DNA of 64,000 bases from Trametes villosa (Eukaryota > Basidiomycota > Agaricomycetes > Polyporales > Polyporaceae). The stretch lies in NCBI GenBank assembly GCA_002964805.2, contig PUDQ02000105.1:1-64000 (forward strand), given 5' to 3'. Position 1 is the first letter of the stretch. Each line of letters begins with the position of its first letter. Under the pieces are notes generated by a model. That model was given only the letters and a program-made list of their open reading frames with translations, did no database searches and was not told the DNA's origin. The translations under genes were made by a program, and so were the position numbers. Below are positions 23,701 to 35,465 of this stretch, one piece after another.

Positions 23701-24832
23701 GAAGAAGCAGATACTCGCGAACCTCGCCCTCGAGAGCACGCCGTTCACGCAGAACGGGCATTACCTGTCCTCGTGCCGCGACAAATGGCTCGCGAAGTAC
23801 AAGGACGCGCGCGCGGGCAAGGCCGTCGCCGAGCGCGTCACCCCAGCTGCGCCTGTAAGTGCGCCCGCGCCGTTGGTGGCGCCGGTGTTCACGTTCGGAG
23901 GTAAGTGGTTACCTGGGGTGCGCTGATGCTATACTTACGAGCGACCGCGAGCGTTTAGCTGGCACGCAGAGCGATGCGCCACGAACACCGAATGCGAAGA
24001 AGGTGCGGGTGCACAAGGAGCGGCGTGCGTCCGGGGCGCGTACACCTGGAGGGCAAAAGCGCGGACGGTGGACAGCGAGTACGCCCCAGGCGAACGTCGC
24101 CACACCGAGCTCTTCACAAGCCGCGTCAAGCCCTCAAAAGGGCGGACCGGAGTCATCTGGCGATGAGAGTTCGAGCTCGGACGATGATTCGGATGGGGAG
24201 CCAGACACGCCGCAGGTGCCTGCAAAGAAGGCAGCGCCTGTGTCTACGATGAAGGACAGCACACCCGCCCCGCCTTTCCGCGGACTTGCAGCGCCAGCGT
24301 CGTCGGGCGCCGAGCCTGTGGTGACCTTTGCACCGACACTTCCGCCTGCAGCGGTATCCCCGGAAGAGGAGGCGAAGAAGGCCGAGCTGCTCTCGCAGGC
24401 ACTCGCGACGCTCGCCGCACTCGGCTATTCCGGGCTGACGGAGGACGACCTCGGGAAGCTGAACAAGGCGGACGAGTACGAGGAGGAGCTGCAGCTCATG
24501 GCCGAGGTCCGCGCGTACTTCCAGGTCGCGTACAAGGTGCGTCGCCTCTACCACCTCCCATCTCACGCGACGGCGCGCTGATTGATTCGGTCTTGCAGCG
24601 TGTGATCGACGGCGTCCCGCTCACGATCGACCACCACTTCCTGTACCCGTTCGCGAGGCAGCTGCACGAGCGGCTCTTCGAGCGGCTCGGGCTCGGTGCT
24701 GCGAACGCGGCGGCGCGGTGCAGCGCGTACATCGCCGAGGACCCATCCGTCGTTGCCGAGCGCGACGAGCTCACGGCGAAGAAGAAGCGGCTGGAGAATG
24801 TGCAGCGCGCGCTGTACAGCTTCGGCTTGTGA
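20759..24832 (+). CDS. Dynamin-like GTPase 2
   Basis: First exons: 20759-20880, 20933-21020, 21897-22263, 22320-22424, 22481-22549 and 22609-22900, then further stalk and GED exons to 24832. The GTPase motifs are intact: IVVIGNQSAGKSSLVEAI, SVPRDAGTCTRCP, SFVDLPG and GVLTKPD. The stalk has TRELPGNVPYTAKVALIKQF. A long low-complexity segment (about 23960-24300) is rich in Ser, Asp and Pro (ESSGDESSSSDDDSDGEPD) and sits before the effector domain, which ends KKKRLENVQRALYSFGL. Two oddities: the intron between G1 and G2 is 876 bases where dynamin 1 has about 56, and the intron at 22550-22608 has a GC donor, required to keep IGVLTKPD in frame. It is the closest intact relative of the minus-strand remnants in the array. 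Confidence 0.85.
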
Positions 24833-25068
24833 GCGGGCACAAAGCTCCTGAGTCCAGTGTGTCCTTCATGATATGCCCGAATCGCGGACATGGTATAATC
24901 GAACTATTTTCCCGTACATTCTGCATGGTGACCTGCAGATTGAGAGCCCGCATCTTGATTCAGGCGATGAACTATCATTGTAACAACAGATCCGTAAAGC
25001 CAGACTCACATTGATTCGGAAGGTGAGTCCTCCTCGCGGTATTCACGTATTCGACGTAGATGTGTAGG

Positions 25069-26150
25069 TTAGGATGGACCATGATAGAGCTCGCGGAACT
25101 CGGGGAGGATCTGGAGCGTCGGGTGTATGTACCAATCGAACTGACGCAAGCTGAGGATGGTTCTGGCGCCCAAGCTCCACCTAACCTTGCGCGAGAGGAC
25201 CACCATTAGCACCGCGATGCCAATGGTCGAGTGCAGCGCCTGCGCATGCTCACCACGAACTGTCGTAATGGACCGTGAAACGCACCGCGCCAGAGCCGCC
25301 ACAACGGAAGGCGATTCTTGAAAAGAGGCGGCAAGTTCGCGTTCATCGCATCGGACCCCAGGCTCTTGGTAGTAGTCGTCGGGTCTCTCGGTAGTACGCT
25401 GGAACTACCGCCGCGGAAATACTGCCATCAACGACCGTCAGAGCGACTATCGACGGAAAGACGTCGAAACGTATTTGCAGCTGCTCGGAATCACTGGAGA
25501 TCAGGAGCCCTGACTCCGTAGGGACTCAGCACGGCCTGAGGGGATCCTCTAATACCTGCGCAAGAAGATGGGGCAAGACAGCATCGCGCAAGGCAATACC
25601 AACAGGCATCGAACGGGCGAAGTTCTTTTGCATCCGATCAGCCGGGTACTGCATTCTAACCGATGTTTGGTGTTGTGGAGTTGTTCAATCTTCCAACCAC
25701 AAGAGAGCCGGGTCTTGGGAGCGAGGAGATCGTGGATCCGTCAGCACCCATTTCCGCAGAACATTGTGCCACGCCCTGAGACCACTCACCGATTTCATGC
25801 GCCTCCTCACATGAACTTAACTTGTCGGAGTTACTAACGCGAGCGGATACTATTTCCGCCATCCACCATGCCTCATCGTATCCCAAGGAAATGGCTTCGG
25901 GAACGACGAGGCGGATATGTTGCACACTCCGATTTCGTAGAAATGTCTTCCAAAGTGCGACATTAGAGAACGATAAGCTAAGGAAAGATGTACGAGTGAC
26001 GGTAGCCAGAGCCGGGAAGGGCTTCGATGAACAATGCAAGGTAGAGCGATATCGTGATAAGTGGGTGGCCGTCAGGATCGGGGAATAGTCGACCGACAGC
26101 GTCGCAGAGAAGCTGTAGGAAGGGTGCGAATGAAAGGGTACGCTCCATCT
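25069..26150 (-). pseudogene. F-box-family copy C, 3' half, decayed
   Basis: Only the second half of the protein is present, starting within the block that precedes TVTRTSF. The family motifs GYDEAWWMAEI, DPALLW and TLQILPEFRELYHGPS remain. There is a frame shift in the segment before ALATVTRTSF, where one or two bases are missing relative to copy F, and an in-frame stop just after DPALLWLED. It lies directly downstream of copy D on the same strand, so it is a partial tandem duplicate. Confidence 0.75.
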
Positions 26151-26277
26151 ATTTAAAGAAGGTAGGTCGTTGAACGATCGGACGCGTCCCCACTGCGTGC
26201 ACGAGTGAATATCTGCAAGGCGTTTTTGAAGGTACAAACACCACTTACCGTGAACAAGCGTGAACAGCAAGTTTCTC

Positions 26278-28813
26278 CTATCGCCACCGGTCTATCGGTT
26301 TACAGTAAGCCGGGGGCACCCAGTCCCCATCTCGGGGATAGAGATGACGGAACTCGGGAAGAATCTGGAGCGTTGGGTGCACCAACGAACCTCTCCTAAG
26401 CAGGTCGACAACCTCCAGATGGTCAAATGGGACCTCTCGGCCGCGGTAGGTGAGGGGACGCCTGTGCACGCGGTCGAGTTTTTCCTAGAGCTCCGTGGTG
26501 AAAAATGGGTATAACCATGGCGGCCAAAGGTAGGGCTTGCTCACCATAAATCGCTTGAGCGTTAAAACGACCTTCTCTACCAACACGATGCGCATGGGAG
26601 TGATCGTGCCCAGTGAAACGACGCCATCGTCAGATAACAGGCCATGCTGTGCACGGGCAGCCGCAAGGGAAGGCGAGGCGTGGCTACCGGCGGCGGTGAT
26701 TTCCAAACCATCGCGTTCAGCCTGGAACAACGGGGCGAAGAGGTAGGGGTTGTAAAAGTCGTCAGGAATGTCGGAGCTGTCCGAGTACTCGAAGTGATCT
26801 GGGCTGCCCAAGTCCTCGATGTCGCCGGAGCTTCTCGGAGCAGCTCCGGGAACTTCGCCCAAGTAGCCGGAGTGTAGACCGGGGGAGAGGATGTGCAACT
26901 GGCCGAAGTTGTGGAGGGATGTCAGCTCCTCGCGGCCGGAGAGGGTGAAATCGCAAAAGTCGCTAGAATAGACGGGGTTGTCAAAATAGCCAGGATTGTC
27001 GTAGCCGTGCAAGTAGGGCCCGAGTGCGTCGGAGTAGCGGGAAGCCCCCCTGCGGTCTCTGAGAGCGCTCCATCGGCTGTGTGCGTTTCCGTGGGAGTCG
27101 GGACCCTCTGCTTTGTAGCGGAACTGTCACCACATAGTTTCTGTCGTCAGAGACTGTTCGGTTAGTCAGTGGAGAGTCCTCTTACATCGAGATGTACAAA
27201 ATACCCAGCCGCGGGCTCGCGGAAGGGTTGTCCAAAAGGATCGTCTAGTGTCGATGCAAGAAAATGAGGCAGAACAGCGTAGCACGCGGGAACCCCAACG
27301 AGCATTGAATCGCCATATTCGCCACTGGATCGCCTTGCGCATGTGAGGAGCTGCTGAGGAATTGTCCATTCGCCCATCCATAAGACATTCGGGTCTTGAA
27401 CGCGAGTGAATAACCGTATGTTAGTATCTACTACCGCAGAGCGTAGTGAAATAAGTAGTAGTGGCTCACCGACTTCATGAGCTTCCGCGGATGCACTTAA
27501 CTTGGGGTTAGCGACATATGTGGATACCGCCGCTGTCCACCATGCCCCATCGTACTCCGAAGATTTGCACTCGGGAACCACAATGCGGAGATGCCGCAAA
27601 ATGCGATACTGTAACAGTTCATTCCAGGTCGCAGTCTTGGAGAAAAGCATGTGGAGGAAATATGCCCGAGTGACCCAGGATGGATCCGGTTTGAGCTGGG
27701 GGAGTAGCGTAACCGGTTCGAAGCGCAATGTTACCTCGATGGTTGGGCGCCGACCATTGTCGTAACGCTGTAGCATGTCCATGGCGTCGCTGAATCCTGT
27801 TACGATGGATGCGAGTTCGGCCTTTGGGTCCTCTTGGTTTGAACCGGGAATACAGCGCCACGTCAGATGCTGAAGGCAGGGAAGTTTAAAGAGCGCCCGA
27901 ATGCCAGCGAGAGCGAGACCTATTTCCGCCCCATCAACGTACAGTTCCAGTCGCAAAGAGAAGAGACGTTATCTCACGGTAGGACCTATGTAGGTGTAGT
28001 GAGGACCAGAACAGGATGAGTTCTGTGACATTCGTGCCCAAACTTTTGTAAGGAAAAGCCGACTGATTCGAGTCAAGGAAGACAGCTAAGTGACGGAGTC
28101 GGAGTACATGGAGAGGAGCCACTCACCCGACGATCCAACGTATAGCATCCTTGTATAAGCTCGAGCTTCTCCAGAACAGGACAAAGCCCATGGGGTCGTC
28201 TTTCGACGATCGATTCGATGACCGTGGCATGTTGTTCTTGCGGCGCAGTGGAGACAAACTCGACGTTGGCCACTTTCAGTGCGCGCAGACGAGATTGGAA
28301 CGCCCACACCACACGAGTCAGGTCCTGAACGGAGCGAAACTTGCTGCCGACGATATTGAGTTCCGTGATGGGATATTGTGCCGCGATGACGTGGTACATG
28401 TGAGGTAGTGCATGCCAGTTGAAGTTGCTGAGCGTCAACACCTGAACACCCCTCAGAAGGCGCACGAGATCCTGTCCTGCGAACGGCAGATAACCCTCGA
28501 AGGGGAGCTTGTCGATGTCTTCGTCAACCGATCGTGATCCGACAACAAGCTCGTGCACGAGATCGCCGAGGAAGGGATGGGAGCGGACGGTCTCGGATAG
28601 ACTCTTCACGTCGTCGGGGACCGCTACCCGAGCGCGACGATACAGGCGGACTCGGCTGAGAGGGAGCCACGCCCGGCACGTTAGAGCGCACGCGCGGAGG
28701 TCGTCCAGGTACAGCGGATAGTCCGCATACATCGCGCTCGTGGGACGGCGCAACTGTACAACCATATCGATGACGCGCTCGCAGACCTCCGGAGGAAGTC
28801 GGGGGCGGCCCAT
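26278..28813 (-). CDS. F-box-family protein, copy D
   Basis: The start at 28813 is preceded by a 3' splice site (CAG then G, then ATG) as in the other copies, so a leader intron is likely. The N-terminus RLPPEVCERVIDMVVQLRR is F-box-like, followed by CALTCRAWLPLSRVRLYRRA, SLSETVRSHPFLGDLVHELV and leucine-rich segments. Later exons carry SSEYDGAWWTAAV, NVLWMGEWTIPQQ, an acidic/aromatic insert (about 26600-27010), and a last exon with TYRGREVPFDHLEVVDLL and PTLQILPEFRHLYP. No frame break is seen. By family it should present substrates to an SCF ubiquitin ligase through the F-box; the substrate is unknown. Confidence 0.75.
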
Positions 28814-29540
28814 CCTGCGTTAGTGTGAGCCTGTTAGCGCGTCGAAACAACCGCGTTGGAGCAAGGACTCACATGGGAAAGCTCGTCTCTGGAGTTGCAA
28901 GTGGGCCGCAGGTGGGGAATCCTAGGAACCTGGCGCTCATACGCCTCGATGCTTTATGATACCGTTGTGGGGAGAGGCCATGCTCGGGGACGCAATGAAG
29001 AACGCCTGACTTCCGGGTTCAGTCCATGGACCATCTTCCTGTGGGTCAGAAGCGGAGCAATGAAACCCCACAAACAACTAGTAACCGCTGGTAATTTCTT
29101 TCCTGTGAGTAGAAGTTTTGAGCTGCACGTCCAGCTGCCTCGGTAGGGCATCACGTCGTTCTTCGTGGCGTTCGGTAAGCCCATTGGCGCCTATTTCAGT
29201 CTATAAGAGGTTCAGCACTCAGCGGACGCATAGGCAGTGCGATGAAGGGACTCACCCATCCCAGAGAAAATGAAACTCTATACTGCACCTACCACAGGCT
29301 ACCAGAGAAAACAACGCCACACTACGGTCCGCAGCGCTTGTCGAACAGGTACCATACACCTATTATATATCGCGCCTAGACACGGTTCCTACACTACTAT
29401 ACTTACCGCACACCGCCCCGACCACCCAACTAGAAGCCGCACGACCCAATTACACGCGCGCCGGCGGAACCATTAACCGCAGCACCGCCCACGTACAGGC
29501 CCCGAGGAGAACGAAACCTGGAAAGCCAAGAAAGGAGTTC
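28814..29540. other. Leader intron of copy D and intergenic DNA
   Basis: On the minus strand the first 58 bases or so are an intron (GTGAGTCCTTG donor near 28873) ending just before the ATG of copy D. The rest shows no gene; 29270-29460 is a low-complexity stretch rich in A and C. Confidence 0.5.
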
Positions 29541-29544
29541 AAGT

Positions 29545-29815
29545 ATATACCGAGTACAGACACATGGCGTCCGTGGCGCACAGGTCCGAGCAGGTGTATG
29601 GCCCGGGCACAGCGCGGCCCAGACAGCCAGTGTGCACGGGCGGGGTGCGTCGGGATAAGCCCGAAAAGCCCGCTACGAGAGCGGGGGCGGATGCTGGCGG
29701 CGCGTCGTGCGTGTGTTCGACGGCCGTCTCAGCAGTCCGTCCAAGCAGACGGGGTAAGCCCCGTAAAGGCGAGCTACAGACATCGTGCGCCATCAGTAAA
29801 CGCACGCACGCAGCA
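29545..29815 (-). repeat. Spacer repeat S, inverted copy outside the array
   Basis: The reverse complement matches spacers at 37880-38135, 45862-46070 and 55500-55755. Translated, it keeps RTAETAVEH and PYTCSDLCATDAM near its end, as do two of the other copies (CTCSELHPTDAMYLY, YACSDDLCATGAMYLY). It ends just short of the 3' end of the leucine-rich gene. Confidence 0.65.
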
Positions 29816-29870
29816 CGAGCAAGAATGCAAGATACTCACCGCAACGTGATGCGACCCGCCGCCATCCTGG

Positions 29871-32245
29871 CTAATATCGCACCGCATCCGCAAAGCCCAG
29901 CCCCTCATCCCGGAGCATCTTCGCGCCCATCTCCGCATCCAGCGCGTCGAGGCACAACCACCCCGCCTTCGCCTGCGCGCCCTCCGCCGCCGCGCCCGCG
30001 CCCTCCCCGACGTCGCGCTCGACGCGCCAGAACCGCCGCTCCACGGCTATCCGCGGCGGGCCCGTCGCGAAGCGCAGGTCGATCGCGCCTGGGAGAGCTG
30101 GGGGCGTCGAGACGGGCACGGGCGACGCCAATGGCGACTTGCCGCTACCCTTCAGTGCGACGGCTTCCGCGACGCCGTTCTGCGCCTCTGCGGACCATAT
30201 CGAGGCCGCGGGGTGTGGCGAGCCTGAGCCGGAGGCGACACTCGAGCCGGATGATGATCGCACTGGGATCGGCGCGTCGCGCACGACCTCTGCACACACG
30301 TAGCGCAGCGCGGGCATGTCTTCTGCGAGCTGCCGCGCAAACGCCTCCGTCCGCGACCACGGTGCGCCTCCGCTCCCGTTCCCGTTCCCGCGCCCTGTCT
30401 GATGTTCGTCCTCTTCGGGCGGGACACGGTCGAAGGGGACAGACGTCCTGTCCCAGCGGAGCACGAAGGTCGCGAGGGAGTCCGCCAGCGGCTTGAGCAT
30501 CGCGCCGAGGTCTCTCTGTAGGAGCGCGGGTCAGCGTGGGTACACTCGGAAACGTGAAACGCAGGCTGCCGGGACAGCATGCCTCGCGCGGATGTGATGG
30601 CGGGTCAAAGGCGCGATATTCATCGCGCGCGCCGGCATGCTCCCGTTCAGACCGTCCGTGTACGCAGTTCCAGCGAAGAGTGTATCATCGCGAACCGGCT
30701 GAAAAAGAAACGCACCGTGACCGCGGGCCAAGTACCCGCCTCCTCGACCCTCACCACCAGCGCACGCGCGCCCGCCCAGCCGCTCGCGCTCCCCTCCTCG
30801 CCCGGGTCGAACATCGCGCGCAGCGCCTCCGTCTCGCTCCCCCCACCTCTCCTTCCGCGTCTCGCCTGCGCCTGCACCGGCGTCTGCTGCGCCCAGTGCC
30901 ACCACCCGCGCCCGAGCGTGAACGCGACCGTCGCGGGGCGCGTGTCCGCCACGACGCGCCGCACCATCTCCGCCTCGTTCACGCTCACTCCACCTCCTGC
31001 TATTGCAGCGCCGAAGTTCGCTGGTTTGCGTTCTTTCGTTCCTGGTGCGGTGCCCGCCCCTATCCACAGCCGCGGCGCGATGTTGCCCACTTCGAGGTGC
31101 TCGACAGGGCAGGTGAGGCCCATCGCGTACAGCCCAGGCGCGAAGCCGCTCACGCGCACCATCGGCGAGAACGAGCTGTACATCTGCGAGGTGCGGTTCG
31201 CCTCGCGCGTCGCGTCGATCCCGGGTAATGGCGCAGCGCCCGACCACGCGCACCCGTCGTACGGCGTGTAGACGTAGAGTGCCTGGACGCCGGGGAAGGC
31301 GTGCACGAGCGCGGTGACGATCGGCACGCCGACGAGACGCAGCCGGAGCTCGCGCACGGCAGGATAGCGGAGGGTGTCCGCGACGGCGACGAAGACCGCG
31401 TTGGATGCGCGCAGGATGCGGAGGGTGTCCATCGAGCGCGCGAGGAGCGGGACTGGATCTGGCAGCGGGAGTACTGCATGTGAGCTCGCGCTCGCGGCAG
31501 GTGTTGTTGCTGGGGTGGGCGCGGGTGTGGGGAGCCCGGAGGACTTGCCGTTGGGCAGCGCGGGGACGAACGCGTATTGGTGCGCCTCGGTGGGATTTGA
31601 CTCCGTATTTGCCGGGGCCGCACCGCATACAGCGGCGACCCAGGCGTCGTCGAAGGTGAGCTCGACCTCTTCGAGCCGGCAGTCGATGTCGCGCAGGACT
31701 GCGGACGCGCGGGGCCCGAGCTCGGACGCCGTCAGATGTGTCAGGCGCGGGAACGCGGCCGCGAATGTTCGTGCGAGCGTTATGTCGTGCGCGAGCAGCG
31801 CTTCGGCATGCGCGAGGCGGAGGTGGGTGAGCGATGGGCGCGCGGATGCGAGAATCTGCGCGAGGGATGTTGTGGGGAAGGAGGGGAGGAGCTCGGAGGG
31901 CGGGATCGCGAGTGTGAGACTGCGGAGATGGGGTAGAGATGGGTCGGCGGTGGATGGTGAGGGGGAGCGCGCGTTTGCGGATTCGGGCGACGATGAGCGC
32001 GAGGGCGTACGTGGTGTGGAGTCTGCGCTCGTATACCCATCATCGCCTACACTATCGTCCTCGTCGTCCTCCGAGTCTTCATCGGTGCCCTCCTGCTCCG
32101 CGCTATTTTGCCCGTCCGCTTCTGCTCCTGTCTCCTCTGCGCACCTGTCCAAGAACCTCGCAAAGGCTTGTACCTGCTCAGCTGACGTGAGTTCCACCGC
32201 GCCGTCCGAGTAGTACTGCGCCCATCGCTTGATTCGGTGAGGCAT
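29871..32245 (-). CDS. Unnamed leucine-rich protein (F-box/LRR-like)
   Basis: Two exons, 30716-32245 and 29871-30515, joined in phase 0, give 724 residues. I chose the Met at 32245 (MPHRIKRWAQYY) because the frame upstream has no family support and probably lies in a spliced leader. Residues 40-100 are an acidic Ser-rich stretch (EDSEDDEDDSVGDDGYTS). Residues 100-200 and 275-320 hold irregular leucine-rich repeats (LPHLRSLTLAIP, LRELRLRLVGVP-type), and the C-terminal part has WHWAQQTP and FFWRVERD-like aromatic motifs. I do not recognise a named family. It has no F-box that I can see, so a receptor role is only suggested by the repeats. It is not part of the array family. Confidence 0.7.
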
Positions 32246-33591
32246 AGTAGGGGGTTTTCCGAAAGCTAGAGCAGCCGTCTGGATCGTACGAGACTTGGAT
32301 GACCGCGGCGTTGCCACTCACCAGATAGGCCGCAGAGAGGTATCAGATGTGAGTTGTCGAAGTACCAAGCCAAGCGCAGAAGAGCGGAGATGAGAGCGGG
32401 ATGCGACTGCGAGGACGGGGTCTCGCAGGAAGCTCGGAAGTGGCGGGGACGTCGGGGGCTGCTATATGCGTCTCTAGCACCCTTAAAATTGTGCCGTCGT
32501 AGGCCCAAGAAGACTTTCTGGAGTCAGAAAGAGATTAGGGATGAAGCTAGAAAGGCAGAGGGAGCGACGGAGGAGAAAAGAGAAAAGACGGAGGCCGGGA
32601 GGTGGGCGGGTGAAGGACGCTGCCCTCGGGGCCCGCTCTTTCCGGACCATCGAGCGCCCGAGCCCGACCTCGCGCTTGCCTGTGTGATCGAGAGTCGAGA
32701 CCGCGGTCAGGAACACTCACCGAATGTTGCGCGCGGCCGACGGTCGTTGTAGTCGAACGAGAGGCTACGAGCGTCGAGAGGAGAGCGGGGACAGACGAGA
32801 TTGGACGCGGTCGAGCGGATAGCTTCCGAGAATACTTACGCACAGTGCATCGGATGACCTCACGCATTCGCACACCACTCGAGAAGCTCAAAGTAGGCAT
32901 GGGATTGTACCACGCGGATTCAATTAACTACCATTACAGACGTCGCTTGCAACACTCATACAAGCTTTGTTCCGCTCCGTTCGACCGCGTGGACAGTGGA
33001 AGCATCATAATATTCGGGGACGAACCCGAATGACTAGTGCGAGGTCGTTGCAGTGCGAAGAAGCCTAAGTGAACGACTTCGTTCAAGGAGACGCAAAGTG
33101 AGCAAAGTGACATACCAGTGTAAAGCGATCTCGAAGTAACTTTACATTTCTTCGCGTCGGCCCCTCAAGCTGAAGGGCGGGACATCACGAACACGACGTG
33201 TCCGAGTTATATGGGCTTAGCCCAGAAGATTCGGCACTTGTCATTCGCGATCCTCTTCGACGGGCTAAGAGACGAGCACCGACAAGTACCCCGGCCGGTA
33301 AATGGCGATACAAATTCCTCACTCACGGTTGCAAACGAGGCCAGATCGATCAAGCCTAACCCGGCTGGGTACTGGTCCGCCGAGGCCTTGAGCGACGACA
33401 TACATACTACATTCCTCAGAGTTCGAAGTGAGTAATTCACGACTTGCAGTGTGCATGTGCGAGGTGGGCTGAGAAATGATGCAGTGGGGGCGTCTTCACG
33501 AGTTTCACGAGGTGCAAGCAGGTTCGCAAACAATCCGTGAAGTGATAGGGAAGCAGCTAGTATAGTATACAAGTCCATCCGTTCGGGGCGC
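32246..33591. other. Intergenic between the leucine-rich gene and sod2
   Basis: The first part is the upstream leader of the leucine-rich gene, with a possible leader intron (GTGAGTGGCAAC donor on the minus strand near 32323). The rest holds no supported gene. A minus-strand open frame at 33207-33578 begins with a hydrophobic stretch but has no recognisable motif. Confidence 0.45.
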
Positions 33592-34376
33592 TCACTGCTT
33601 GCTAGCCTCGATGAAGCGCCGCTCAGCTTCCTTGAAGTTAATGACGTTCCAGATGGCCGTCAAGTACTACGAGAGGTCAGTACAGCTAACGAGGAGGTGG
33701 ATGGAAGCACTCACGTCGGCCTTGACGTTGTGGTACTGGAGGTAGAAGGCGTGCTCCCAAATGTCGATGCCGATGATGGGGACGTGCGTGAGGAGCGGGT
33801 CCTGGTTCGCCGTCGTCACGACCTCGAACTTCTTCGTCTCGGGGTTGTACCCGAGCCAGCCCCAGCCGGAGCCCTGGATAGCCGCGGTGACGGTGTTGAC
33901 CTTCTTCTTGAACGCGTCGACGCTGCCAAAGTCGGCGACGAGCGCGTCCTTGAGCGGGCCCGCGGCGAGCTCGCCGCCGCCGGCGGACTGGGGCGCGAGG
34001 TTCTTCCAGAAGAGGGAGTGGTTGATGTGGCCGCCGCCGTTGAACTTGAGCGCGGGCTGGAGCTTGATCTGGTCCTTGGGGGACGGCGCCTTGGCGTAGG
34101 ACTCCTCGGCGGCGTTGAGGCCGGTCACGTACGCCTGGTGGTGCTTCTTGTGGTGGAGCTCCATGATCTGGCGCGAGATGTGCGGCTCGAGGGCCTGCGA
34201 CGGGGGGCAGATGAGCAGGGCGCGTGCGAGACGCGAAATAGAGGACGTACGTCGTATGCATAGTCGAGCTGGGGGAGCGAGTGCAGGCTGCGGGCGGCGG
34301 CGAGCGAGAGGGACGCGCGAGGGACGGCGCGGGAGGCGGGGCGAGCAGCGCGGGCGATGGTGGCGAGCATGGACAT
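33592..34376 (-). CDS. sod2: Mitochondrial Mn superoxide dismutase
   Basis: Three exons, 34251-34376, 33715-34194 and 33592-33666, give 226 residues. The first exon is a mitochondrial presequence (Arg/Ala/Ser-rich, ending ARSLHS) before LPQLDYAYD. Metal ligands are visible: His in [10 protein letters not shown], His in [11 protein letters not shown], and Asp and His in DIWEHAFY. The Gln in AIQGSGWGW and the GGGH context favour manganese. The enzyme converts superoxide to peroxide and oxygen in the matrix. It is the only intact copy; three broken copies lie downstream in the array. The mitochondrial copy keeps consensus splice sites and has no frame break. A CRE-like site sits about 80 bases upstream. 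Confidence 0.95.
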
Positions 34377-34456
34377 CGTGTATGTCGTCGTCGTGGGCGT
34401 CGGGAGGGAAGATGCGTCGAGGACGACGAGCTCGCGCGTCGGGATATATGCGTTGA

Positions 34457-34464
34457 TGACGTCA
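34457..34464. promoter_or_regulatory. CRE-like site TGACGTCA upstream of sod2
   Basis: A perfect TGACGTCA palindrome lies 81 bases before the start codon. ATF/CREB-type bZIP factors bind this site and in fungi drive oxidative-stress genes. The surrounding block is conserved before each of the sod2 remnants. Confidence 0.6.
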
Positions 34465-34689
34465 TCATGTCTTCCACGTGCGCCTTCGACCGCATTCGAC
34501 CGCTTCGATCCTTCCTCATCCTCCCGACCTTCTCCTCCTTCTCCGCATCCATGTCTAGCTCAACTCGTATAGCTGAATTACGCTTTTTCTACGCCGGAAC
34601 AATCTTTATTACTGGCTAAATGCTGGCGGTATAGACTAGAAAGTAACCAATCGAAATGCTTTTGAAGGCTGAAGCTGGCGGCGGAAACG

Positions 34690-34950
34690 AACTCCGATCC
34701 TTCTCTGCTACGGCCGACACCACCTCTGCGTAACCCCTCGGCACCAGGCCGCTCGTGCCGTCCTCCTTTGCTCTCCCGAACCTCTCGCGATCGGACGTTC
34801 TCGTATATCCAGTGTCTCGTGCTCGTGCTTACTAGTTGGCGCGCTACTGCAACACGCGCCGTGACTCGTCCGCACGTGCATGTATCTAGCTTGAAGAGGT
34901 TTGTTGCGGTTCCCCCGGGTATCTAACCTGCTGGGGTTGAGACTTGACGT
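34690..34950 (+). repeat. Array spacer R, first copy
   Basis: Starts near CTGCTACGGCCGACACC and holds GCGTAACCCCTCGGCACC, TCGTGCTCGTGCTTACTAG and a run near GCTTGAAGAGGTTTGT. The same block follows each sod2 copy: 43480-43680, 53860-54140, 62320-62560 and 63345-63600. Confidence 0.7.
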
Positions 34951-35465
34951 AGACATAAATCACACCTCCCTCACGAAACGCATGGCAGTAAATCCACATT
35001 GGTGCTGCTAAATATCTTCATGCGAAGTCCATCCATGGCGAGACACTACACAGTCAGCCCTCTCGCCCTGCCGATACTTCCGCTGTGCGCTGATACACTC
35101 ACAGGTTAGAGCGTGGATGCTAGCGCGTTTAAATTTTAATGGCGTTTTGCGCTCCCACGACCTACTAGTTCCTGAGCGTCGTTGTACATCGCTCCTGCAT
35201 CGCGCATAATCAAGAATAGCAGCGCGCCCTGGGCGCTCATGCGACTACCGCATTACTCCGGTTCTCCTCCACGCCTCACGGTTACATAAGTGACTGAACT
35301 CTGAAGCAGTGGTTCATATAGCGCTGAGCGAGTAAGGGCGTAGGTCTCCCAGATCCCCGCATTCGCATCGCCGTCGGCCATCGAAGAGACGAGTCGTTTC
35401 GCGTAAGTTCCCGCCGCCCCGTGCTTCCAGAGCGCGTCGAAGTCCGCCAACGCTTAACACGCAGG
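34951..35465. other. Spacer and leader intron of F-box E
   Basis: Contains a short remnant of spacer T (35190-35310, with AATCAAGAATAGCAGCGCGCCCTG-like text and TGACTGAACTCTGAAG). The last 62 bases are an intron, GTAAGTTCC to ACGCAG, ending directly before the ATG of copy E. No gene is seen. Confidence 0.5.

Noticed and set aside
33207..33578. Minus-strand open frame with hydrophobic start as a secreted protein
   Set aside because: No family motif, no introns fitting its neighbours, and a length easily found by chance in GC-rich DNA.
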